The notes under the pieces were generated by a model. That model was not told the origin of the DNA and did no database searches. It worked only from the letters and a program-made list of their open reading frames with translations. This document shows, piece after piece, positions 42,042 to 48,225 of a DNA stretch of 48,225 nucleotides (within the stretch, counting starts at the first letter, position 1; each line of letters starts with the position of its first letter). The position numbers and the translations under genes are program-made. Source of the DNA: Firmicutes bacterium UBA2598 (GTDB lineage: Bacteria; Bacillota; PH28-bin88); contig DDKM01000018.1 in assembly GCA_002339345.1 (NCBI GenBank), positions 1 to 48,225 on the forward strand, read 5' to 3'.

Positions 42042-43954
42042 TATGCCACCTCCGACCTCATCTGAATTACCTTTAGGGCGGTCTCCACCAGAGCTTCCCG
42101 GCCATCCCGGTACTTCACTCGCCCGGCAACCTGGATCTCCTTTTCTTCCCCGTACAGAGCTTCAATCATATCCTTATATTTTTCATAAACATAACCCCGC
42201 CGCACCTTCTTGGTCCGCGTTAGTTCCTCGTCATCGGCATCCAGTTCCTTATGCAGCAACACAAACTTGGCAATCCGGGCGGCTTCCGGCAGGTTACGGT
42301 TGACCCGCTCCACCTCCCGCAGGATCAGTTCCAACACCTGGGGCTTTTGGGACAAATCAAGATAGGTGGTATATGGCAAATGATTATTTTCCGCCCACTT
42401 CCCCACATTGGCGTAATCAATATTGATCATCGCCGCCACATAGGGCCTTTCCCGCCCGATGACCACCGCCTCTTTGATATACATACTGAATTTGAGACTG
42501 TTCTCGATAAACTGGGGTGAGAAAATACTGCCATCGCTAAGGCGCATGACATCCTTGACCCGGTCAATGACCACCAAATGCCCGTCCTCTTCGATGTATC
42601 CTGCGTCCCCCGAGTGCAACCATCCCCCAGCCAGGGTTTCCGCAGTGGCTTCAGGATTCTTGTAGTACCCCTTAAAAACACTGGGACTGCGGGAAAGAAT
42701 CTCGCCATCCACGGAGATCATCACCTCCGTCTGGGGTATCGGTTTGCCCACGGTATGGAACTTGATGTCGTCATCCCTGTGTACCACGGAAATGCCGGCA
42801 ATTTCCGTTTGCCCGTAAATCTGTTTGAGATTAACACCCAGGGCGTGGAAGAAGCGAAAAACATCCGGCCCCAGGGCAGCTCCCCCCGTGTATGCCCTTT
42901 TCAAGTGAAACAGCCCTAACTGATCCTTGATGGCACTGAAAACAATCAGGTCACCCAAGGCATAGATGAACCTAAGCCGTAATGACGGTGCCTGTTTTTG
43001 AAATTTGCAGTCCGCCATACGGTAACCGGCTTCCATAAACTTGTGGTAACAGAACTTTTTAAGCCAGGTACTGTCTTCAATCTTCACCTTTACCTTGGCC
43101 ACGATGTCCTCCCAGATCCGCGGAGGTGAAAACATCACGTGGGGACCGATCTCCCGCATATTTTGGGCGGTTGTTTCCGGCTCTTCCGGGAAGTTTACGG
43201 CACATCCGCAGGTCAGGGCTACCGACAGAGACATCATCTGTTCACCAATCCAGGCCAGTGGCAAAAAAGAAACAAGTTGGGCACTGGGATCAAGGGGATC
43301 CACCGCCAGCAAGTTATTACCCATTTGGATTAAATTCTTGTGGGTTAACATAGCTCCTTTGGGAAAGCCGGTAGTGCCGGACGTATAGCAAATGATGGCC
43401 AGATCCTCCCCATTGCCTGCCATGACACTTTCCATGAAAAAGCCGGGATGCTGCTCATGGTACCGCCGCCCCAGGGTCTCCACCTCCGGGAAGAACATCA
43501 AATATGGTTCTTTATAATTCCGCAGTCCCTTGGGATCGTAATAAATTACCTTTTCCACCTTGGGCAACTGGTCCATGATTTCGATTAATTTGTCAACCTG
43601 TTCCTGATCTTCCACCACCACAAACCTAGCATCGGAATGATCAATGATATAGCCTACTTCTTTATTAAGGGAATCCTGGTAGAGCCCTACTGCCACACCG
43701 CCGGCGGCTTGGGCGGCCAGTTCTGCATAAATCCATTCCGGGCGGTTATCACCAATGATGGCCAACTTGTCACCGCGCTGAAAACCCAGACTTACCAGAC
43801 CCAGAGCAAAATCCCGTACATGGCCTAGATAGCTCTCCCAGGACACCTCCTGCCAGATGCCATACTCCTTTTCCCGCAAGGCACCTTTTTTACCATACCG
43901 TCTGGCGGCCTCCACTAAAAGTTTGGGTAGTGTATCCCCAACCAAAGCTGCCAT
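42041..43954 (-). CDS. AMP-dependent acyl-CoA synthetase (long-chain fatty acid-CoA ligase family)
   Basis: The 637-residue enzyme is a complete adenylate-forming ligase: ICYTSGTTGFPKGAMLTHKN (about 189-208) is the P-loop, IYGQTEIAGISV (about 380-391) the A5 motif, GWLHSGDAGYIEEDGHLVVI (about 450-469) the A7 region, and DRVKDVMRLSDG the A8 hinge. A lysine-rich region RTKKVRRGYVYEKY precedes a polar end. It would convert a carboxylic acid to its CoA thioester with ATP. It lies between livG and livH and overlaps livH by one base, so the acid may be the imported substrate. The start is supported by GGGGG before the ATG. Confidence 0.92.
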   Translation of the reverse strand: MAALVGDTLPKLLVEAARRYGKKGALREKEYGIWQEVSWESYLGHVRDFALGLVSLGFQRGDKLAIIGDNRPEWIYAELAAQAAGGVAVGLYQDSLNKEVGYIIDHSDARFVVVEDQEQVDKLIEIMDQLPKVEKVIYYDPKGLRNYKEPYLMFFPEVETLGRRYHEQHPGFFMESVMAGNGEDLAIICYTSGTTGFPKGAMLTHKNLIQMGNNLLAVDPLDPSAQLVSFLPLAWIGEQMMSLSVALTCGCAVNFPEEPETTAQNMREIGPHVMFSPPRIWEDIVAKVKVKIEDSTWLKKFCYHKFMEAGYRMADCKFQKQAPSLRLRFIYALGDLIVFSAIKDQLGLFHLKRAYTGGAALGPDVFRFFHALGVNLKQIYGQTEIAGISVVHRDDDIKFHTVGKPIPQTEVMISVDGEILSRSPSVFKGYYKNPEATAETLAGGWLHSGDAGYIEEDGHLVVIDRVKDVMRLSDGSIFSPQFIENSLKFSMYIKEAVVIGRERPYVAAMINIDYANVGKWAENNHLPYTTYLDLSQKPQVLELILREVERVNRNLPEAARIAKFVLLHKELDADDEELTRTKKVRRGYVYEKYKDMIEALYGEEKEIQVAGRVKYRDGREALVETALKVIQMRSEVA

Positions 43955-43993
43955 ACCCCCTTCAAACTGCTTTTTTAAACGGTTTTGGATCTG

Positions 43994-44779
43994 TTATACA
44001 GCTTCCCGCTCGCCGAGATAGGCCTCGATTACCAACGGATCCCGCTGCACCTCTGCCGGCGTGCCTTCCGCAATCTTGACACCGAAATCCAGCACCACCA
44101 CCCGGTCGGAGATGTCCATTACAACACCCATATCATGCTCAATAAGGATAATGGTCACTTCCCTTTCCTCGGAAATGTCCAGAATAAACCTAGCCATGTC
44201 CTCCTTCTCTTCTGTATTCATACCGGCCATGGGTTCATCTAACAGCAGCAATTTTGGTTCAAGGGCAAGGGCCCTGCCCAGTTCAACCCTTTTTTGCAGT
44301 CCATAGGCCAAAGTACCTACCATTTTGTGCCGGATATTTTCAATTTCCAGAAAATCAATAATTTCCTCCACCACCCGGCGGTGTGCTACCTCCTCCCGCT
44401 GGGCCATTCCCCAGTAAATACCGCCTTGTAGTAAACCCGAACGCATGTGCACATGCCGGCCCAGCATTAAATTGTCTAGAACGGTCATATGTTTAAAAAG
44501 CTCGATGTTTTGAAAACTCCGGGCAATGCCCAGGGCTGCCCGCCGGCTGGCAGAAAGCCTGGTGATGGGCTGGCCCCGGAAAAGAATCTCGCCCTTTGCA
44601 GGCTTGTAGACCCCGCTAATACAATTTAAAAGACTGGTCTTGCCGGCCCCGTTGGGGCCAATGATGGCAAAGATTTGCTTATCCGGCACCTCAATACTGA
44701 CATCGGTAATGGCGGCCACACCACCGAAATTAAGGCTGATGTTTTTGATCTCCAAGGTTGGAGTTAATCTGTAGTCCAT
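43994..44779 (-). CDS. livG: Branched-chain amino acid ABC transporter ATPase LivG
   Basis: The 261-residue ATPase has Walker A GPNGAGKTSLLNCISG (about 38-53), the LivG-type RSFQNIELFKHMTVLDNLML segment (about 89-108), the signature-like LAYGLQKRVELGRALALEPK (about 157-176), and Walker B LLLLDEPMAGMN. The signature motif has YGLQKR in place of the usual LSGGQ-like form, common in LivG. It is the first gene of the operon, about 140 bases after a sigma-A promoter. GGGAG lies before the ATG. Confidence 0.94.
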   Translation of the reverse strand: MDYRLTPTLEIKNISLNFGGVAAITDVSIEVPDKQIFAIIGPNGAGKTSLLNCISGVYKPAKGEILFRGQPITRLSASRRAALGIARSFQNIELFKHMTVLDNLMLGRHVHMRSGLLQGGIYWGMAQREEVAHRRVVEEIIDFLEIENIRHKMVGTLAYGLQKRVELGRALALEPKLLLLDEPMAGMNTEEKEDMARFILDISEEREVTIILIEHDMGVVMDISDRVVVLDFGVKIAEGTPAEVQRDPLVIEAYLGEREAV

Positions 44780-44925
44780 CCTGCTCCAACTCCCTTTCCC
44801 TGTAATAGGGCCAGGCCAATTATTGGTCTTGGTCCCGTAAAAACAATAAATTGATATCCTGGCATCACCCCTGTGAGCGAAATCGTGCGCCTGGTGTTTT
44901 TTAATTATTTAGAATTTTGTTAATT

Positions 44926-44954
44926 ATTGTACTACTTTTTATTTCATCATTCAA
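44926..44954 (-). promoter_or_regulatory. Sigma-A promoter of the liv operon
   Basis: TTGAAT and TACAAT are separated by 17 bases on the minus strand. The start near 44919 leaves a leader of about 140 bases before livG. Confidence 0.65.
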
Positions 44955-45067
44955 TAAATATATTTCCTCGTGCTTCTACATAATGTAAAAAAAACCATTT
45001 GCAATGTTTTCACACTTTTTTGAAAACCTGCCCCAATTTTTTGATAAGTGAAATATAGAAGCCATGA

Positions 45068-45157
45068 AAAAATTACGATAAGCAGATCCAGGACTTGTAT
45101 GCCGAGATTGGTCGCCTGACCACACAAGTGTCCTTATGCAGCCGGTGGCAGTTGTAG
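45068..45157 (+). pseudogene. IS3-type OrfA fragment
   Basis: The frame NYDKQIQDLYAEIGRLTTQ has the form of the leucine-zipper end of IS3-family OrfA, where it is normally followed by a WLKKKSG-like end. Here it breaks into unrelated sequence after TTQVSL, at about 45136. An in-frame TGA at 45065-45067 precedes it, so this is a relic of a few dozen residues. Confidence 0.6.
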
Positions 45158-45379
45158 TGGTGGACGTATGTGTCTATGGCAGCTTGGGCTTGCTCCAGGC
45201 TCTCAAATCACTCCTGCTCCAGCACCTCTTCTTTGAGGGTACGCCAAAAACGCTCGATCTTGCCCCGGGTGGCCGGACTGTTAATCTTGGGGCGGATATG
45301 CCTGATGCCCCGTTCCTGGAGCAGTTTCTGAAACCTGTTGATTAGCCCATAGAATATGGTTTCGGAATAACCGCCTGAA
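45132..45379 (-). pseudogene. DDE transposase (integrase-core) fragment with internal stop
   Basis: On the minus strand the frame reads LLQERGIRHIRPKINSPATR, then GKIERFWRTLKEEVLEQE, a stop, then FESLEQAQAAIDTYVHHYN. The E of KIERFWRTLKEE is the last acid of the DDE site, and HHYNCHRLH is the usual end of IS481-like or related transposases. The in-frame TGA and missing N-terminal part make it a pseudogene. It overlaps the junction with the IS3 fragment near 45133. Confidence 0.7.
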
Positions 45380-45481
45380 GGGTTTAAGGAGGGCCCGATG
45401 GGGAAAGGAGAACTGCAGCTTTTTTCCTGTACCTACTAGTGGTAAAATCAAAGTAGCACCATTGTGAGGGAGAGGCTGAAA

Positions 45482-47005
45482 GTGAGCGATTCAATTGCTG
45501 CTAAGCAAAGGGAAATCGGGAAGATCATTGCTGACCGGAGTTTACCATACCACCAGAAACAATACCTGCTGGCGCTGGCGGCAGAGAACCTGCTGCCATA
45601 CCCCCAGCTAAGCCCCGCAGCCCGGGATTTTATGGAACGGGGGATTATCCACGACCTGGACGAAGGGCACGCCCCATACCGTCCCCGCTACATACTGCCC
45701 GATTACGCCAAATTTATGGCTAATGGATGTACGTATCTGGAACTTGGCCCCCCCGGGAACATCATGGAGGCGGTGCAAAGTTTATTATTGTTTTATGCCT
45801 ATGTTCCGTCCATCACTGGCTACCCGGTATACCTGGGCGATGGGGACTCTCTGCTTGAGCCTTTTGTGGCCGCTGTGCCGACAAAAGAAGCCGAGGCGTG
45901 GATTAAATGGTACCTCATCGGCGTGGACCGCCTGTGCCCCAGTGCCTTCACACACTTAAACATCGGCCCCCAAGAAACCGCTACCGGGCGCCTCTTGCTG
46001 CAAACAGATATGAGGCTGAAGCAAGCGGTACCAAATATATCCTTAAAATATGACCCAACAGTGACCGGCGATGGGTTGGCCCTTCTGGCCGCAGCCAGCG
46101 CCCTCACTACCGGCAAACCCCACTTCTGCAACCACCGCCTATTTACCAGCGACCTTGGCGAATACGGGATAGCCAGCTGCTACAACAGTCTCCCCCTTGG
46201 GGGCGGCAGCCATACTCTGGTGCGGATCAACGTGCGGCAGCTGGTACTTGAGCATGAGGTGCCGCTGGAGATGCTGCTGGATGAGATAATACCCCAAACC
46301 GCCGCTCTGGCGGTGGAAATCGCTAATGCCCGAGCCAGGTTCCTAGTGGAAGAGGCAGGCTTTTTCGATACTTCCTTTTTGGCCCGGGAAGGCTTCATCT
46401 CCATCGACCGGTTTACAACCATGGTGGGTCCCTTTGGGGTGGCGGAGGCGGTAAACCTGCTGATGGAACGGCAAGGTTTAACCGGCAAATACGGCACTGA
46501 TGCAACAGCCAACCAGTTGGGATACTTGCTGGTGGAACGCCTTTATACTGAACTAATGGGCCATGAAGGTTTATACTGCCAAGGCACCGGCGGCCGGATG
46601 GCTTTCCATGCCCAGTCGGGGATTTCTGCTGATATAGATGAGACCCCGGGCACCCGGATTCCTATCGGTTCGGAGCCAACGGAACTCTTTGACCATATCC
46701 AGGCGGTGGCGCCCCAGCACCGGCGCTTCAATGCTGGTATATCCGACATCTTGGTATTAGAGTTAACAGCCAGGGACAACCTGCCAGGTGTGCTGAACAT
46801 CATTAAAGGCGCCATGGCTGCCGACATGCGTACCATCACCCTCCACGCCTCCAACTCGGAACTGGTACGGATTACCGGGTACCTGGTCAGAAAGACCGAA
46901 GTGGAAGCGTGCAACAACCGCCAGGAATTGCGCAGCACCTCCTCCGTCTTTGGGGCGGAAGCAATTGCCAAACAGCGAACATTGGAGAGAAGGATCTACC
47001 GGTAG
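45482..47005 (+). CDS. yjjI: YjjI-family glycyl radical enzyme
   Basis: The 507-residue protein matches YjjI, a short glycyl radical enzyme of unknown reaction. Near the C terminus it has the radical loop LVRITGYLVR, with Gly at about residue 466, 41 residues from the end. A candidate active-site cysteine is C233 in IASCYNSLPLGGG. The frame opens at GTG 45464, but GTG 45482 has GAGAGG six bases upstream and is preferred. The activase gene follows after 41 bases. YjjI is shorter than pyruvate formate-lyase and glycerol dehydratase. There are no microcompartment genes nearby. Placement among mobile-element relics and on the opposite strand to its neighbours suggests acquisition. Confidence 0.9.
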   Translation: MSDSIAAKQREIGKIIADRSLPYHQKQYLLALAAENLLPYPQLSPAARDFMERGIIHDLDEGHAPYRPRYILPDYAKFMANGCTYLELGPPGNIMEAVQSLLLFYAYVPSITGYPVYLGDGDSLLEPFVAAVPTKEAEAWIKWYLIGVDRLCPSAFTHLNIGPQETATGRLLLQTDMRLKQAVPNISLKYDPTVTGDGLALLAAASALTTGKPHFCNHRLFTSDLGEYGIASCYNSLPLGGGSHTLVRINVRQLVLEHEVPLEMLLDEIIPQTAALAVEIANARARFLVEEAGFFDTSFLAREGFISIDRFTTMVGPFGVAEAVNLLMERQGLTGKYGTDATANQLGYLLVERLYTELMGHEGLYCQGTGGRMAFHAQSGISADIDETPGTRIPIGSEPTELFDHIQAVAPQHRRFNAGISDILVLELTARDNLPGVLNIIKGAMAADMRTITLHASNSELVRITGYLVRKTEVEACNNRQELRSTSSVFGAEAIAKQRTLERRIYR

Positions 47006-47046
47006 GTAAATGCGTACCCCATGGAACAATATTTTGAGGTGAAACA

Positions 47047-47913
47047 TTGACGGGCTTAGTAACGAAGATCCTGAAATTCAGTCTGGTTGACGGTCCTGGC
47101 AATAGGACGGTCATTTTTTTGCAGGGCTGTAACATGGTTTGCCTGAACTGCCATAACCCCCACACCATCAACCGCTGTCGGCACTGTGGGGAATGTGTGT
47201 CTCTTTGCCCCAACAAAGCCCTGGCATTGCATGGAGGGGAAGGTGAAGGGGCGAAAGGGAGCGGGCAAGAAGTTATCCACCTTGCCAACCGGTGCCGGGA
47301 CTGTGACCTCTGTGTGGCAAGCTGCCCTCATAACAGCACACCCAAAGCCAGGTTGATGGACGTCAGTGAAGTATTAGCGATAATCAAACAAACATCGCCC
47401 TTTATCGCCGGGATTACCGTTTCGGGAGGGGAGTGCACCACCCAGGCGGAATTTGTACGGGAACTTTTCACCCAGGTGAAAGCCGAAACCAACCTGAATA
47501 CCTTTATCGATAGTAACGGTAATACCGACCCGAAGGCCTGGGACCGGCTGATGCCAGTAACTGACGGGGTAATGCTGGACTGTAAAGCCTGGGACCCGGA
47601 CACCCATCGGTTGTTGACAGGGTCGGATATCCAGGCGATTAAAACCTCCATTATTCATTTAGTTTCTTTGGATAAGCTCTACGAAGTAAGACACCTGGTC
47701 ATTCCCGGTTTCACCGATGACGAAACTCATCTTCGGTCCATGGTCGCTTTTCTGGCAGCCACAAACCCGCAAATAAGATTGGTGTTACAACGGTTCCGGA
47801 ACCATGGAGTTAGGGGCCCATTGGCCGGTCACCCTTCGCCCAGTCAAGAGCTAATGCTTCGCTTCGCCCAGGTAGCGCGAGAGGCAAGGCTGCGAGAAAT
47901 CCGCATAAGATAA
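47047..47913 (+). CDS. yjjW: YjjW-family glycyl radical enzyme activase
   Basis: The 288-residue radical SAM protein activates YjjI by making the glycyl radical. CNMVCLNC at 28-35 is the CxxxCxxC motif for the SAM cluster. Two ferredoxin-type clusters follow, CRHCGECVSLCP (44-55) and CRDCDLCVASCP (83-94), both typical of activases outside the pyruvate formate-lyase type. TVSGGECTTQAEF near 123 and DSNGNT near 154 bind SAM. The TTG at 47047 has GAGGTG upstream. Its 3' end overlaps the converging CBS-domain fragment by 63 bases. Confidence 0.92.
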   Translation: MTGLVTKILKFSLVDGPGNRTVIFLQGCNMVCLNCHNPHTINRCRHCGECVSLCPNKALALHGGEGEGAKGSGQEVIHLANRCRDCDLCVASCPHNSTPKARLMDVSEVLAIIKQTSPFIAGITVSGGECTTQAEFVRELFTQVKAETNLNTFIDSNGNTDPKAWDRLMPVTDGVMLDCKAWDPDTHRLLTGSDIQAIKTSIIHLVSLDKLYEVRHLVIPGFTDDETHLRSMVAFLAATNPQIRLVLQRFRNHGVRGPLAGHPSPSQELMLRFAQVAREARLREIRIR

Positions 47914-48069
47914 GTCCTCTGCTGCTGTGGGAAAGGCCAGTTTGGCCAGGTAGTCGATGATTTCCCGCCGACGAACTATACCGATGAAAATCCCTTCATC
48001 ATCGGTTACCGGCACAAAGTTCTGGTGGACCGCCACTGTAGTGTCGAGTAGAGGTATGCCTCGCAGCAC
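47851..48069 (-). pseudogene. CBS-domain protein fragment, 3' part only
   Basis: The frame encodes RGIPLLDTTVAVHQNFVPVT, then DDEGIFIGIVRRREIIDYL, the second half of a CBS domain (regulatory nucleotide-binding module), and a polar tail of about 25 residues. The expected first part of the protein is missing: upstream sequence is the 3' end of a group II intron. Whether the gene is split by the intron or truncated needs the sequence to the right of the window. The last 63 bases overlap yjjW on the other strand, hinting that the tail is run-on. Confidence 0.65.
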
Positions 48070-48076
48070 ACCCTCC

Positions 48077-48225
48077 GGGTAGAAGGGCCACCATTCGGTG
48101 GCCCAACCCCCACGGAACCCGGCGTGCGAATTTCCCGCACCGGGCTCTTCGGAAATTGACTCACAGCATTGTGTATGCTTTTAACCCACCCGCCGGGAAG
48201 TTCCCGTCCTTAAGCGAAGCGAAGG
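48077..48225 (-). mobile_element. Group II intron, 3' end (domains V and VI), partial
   Basis: Read on the minus strand, GAGCCCGGTGCGGGAAATTC and its continuation (48147-48115) form the 33-base domain V hairpin with the AGC triad, a GAAA loop and GGGTTC closing. The next hairpin (48111-48077), GGGCCACC paired with GGTGGCCC and closed by GGGT with ACCC, fits domain VI. The intron 3' end is near 48079, just before the CBS fragment. The 5' part and the reverse transcriptase, if any, are outside the window. A class C type is a guess from the short domain V and the hairpin sequence. Confidence 0.8.

Larger units (their letters stand above)
44780..45481. other. 702-bp region without an intact gene
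   Basis: The region holds the leader and promoter of livG (44926-44954), an AT-rich tract to about 45060, then transposase relics on both strands (45068-45379). Finally comes a short leader before yjjI with no convincing promoter; TAAAAT at 45450-45455 or so lacks a -35 partner. Confidence 0.6.

Noticed and set aside
44780..45060. Sigma-54 promoter for the liv operon (GGCGCACGATTTCGCT near 44883-44898)
   Set aside because: The GG-to-GC distance is not ten bases, and the -24 element is poor; the sigma-A promoter at 44926-44954 is better.
1..48225. CRISPR arrays, tRNA or rRNA genes, prophage
   Set aside because: No repeat-spacer pattern, cloverleaf, ribosomal RNA signature or phage gene set was seen on either strand.

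Overview
The window looks like chromosomal DNA of a spore-forming, strictly anaerobic low-GC-lineage Firmicute, most likely a Desulfotomaculum/Pelotomaculum-type member of the Peptococcaceae. This rests on the germination protease GPR with two alpha/beta-type spore proteins and the sporulation membrane protein YlbJ, on a ferredoxin-dependent branched-chain 2-oxoacid oxidoreductase, on an oxygen-sensitive glycyl radical enzyme, and on housekeeping gene orders typical of Clostridia. Species is not claimed. No rRNA, tRNA or CRISPR array was seen. Most genes lie on the minus strand.

Layout. 1-5.0 kb: start of yceD (DUF177), acetate kinase, patatin-like lipase, ylbJ, a coiled-coil protein and rsmD. 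5.0-8.6 kb: a run of hairpins of unknown role, a small zinc-ribbon protein, gpr, a previously unlisted 57-codon ORF, a YetF-type membrane protein, two SASP genes and a hypothetical gene. 8.6-13.4 kb: recG-yloV-yloU-DUF1858 operon diverging from rpmB. 13.4-17.3 kb: ribD-ribE-ribBA-ribH behind a consensus promoter, an FMN riboswitch and an intrinsic terminator. 17.2-25 kb: HDAC-like deacetylase, rpe, rsgA, prkC, stp, rlmN, rsmB. 25-30.5 kb: membrane zinc peptidase, DUF116 protein, fmt, def, priA.

30.5-36.1 kb is a catabolic unit: leucine-type dehydrogenase, then the four subunits (ferredoxin, alpha, beta, gamma) of a 2-oxoacid:ferredoxin oxidoreductase. Just upstream is a PAS-PAS-AAA+-Fis sigma-54 activator, and between them a sigma-54 (-24/-12) promoter with an upstream dyad. 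The design resembles the BkdR/SigL control of branched-chain amino acid breakdown, but with a ferredoxin-linked enzyme in place of the NAD-linked dehydrogenase complex.

36.1-45 kb is a second coherent unit: livG, long-chain acyl-CoA synthetase, livH, livM, livK, livF and a PaaK-like adenylate-forming protein. The genes are tightly overlapped behind a sigma-A promoter. This suggests uptake of a carboxylic acid or branched-chain substrate coupled to CoA activation. Downstream is an FmdB-type zinc-ribbon gene with its own promoter overlapped by a perfect palindrome.

45-48.2 kb is a mosaic: relics of two different transposases, the plus-strand pair yjjI-yjjW (a glycyl radical enzyme of unknown substrate and its activase), a CBS-domain fragment, and the 3' end (domains V and VI) of a group II intron running off the right edge. 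The best candidates for new biology are the YjjI/YjjW pair, the transporter-ligase operon with a PaaK-like protein lacking a normal P-loop, the sigma-54-controlled oxidoreductase operon, the small ORF beside gpr, and several unexplained RNA-hairpin and operator structures.
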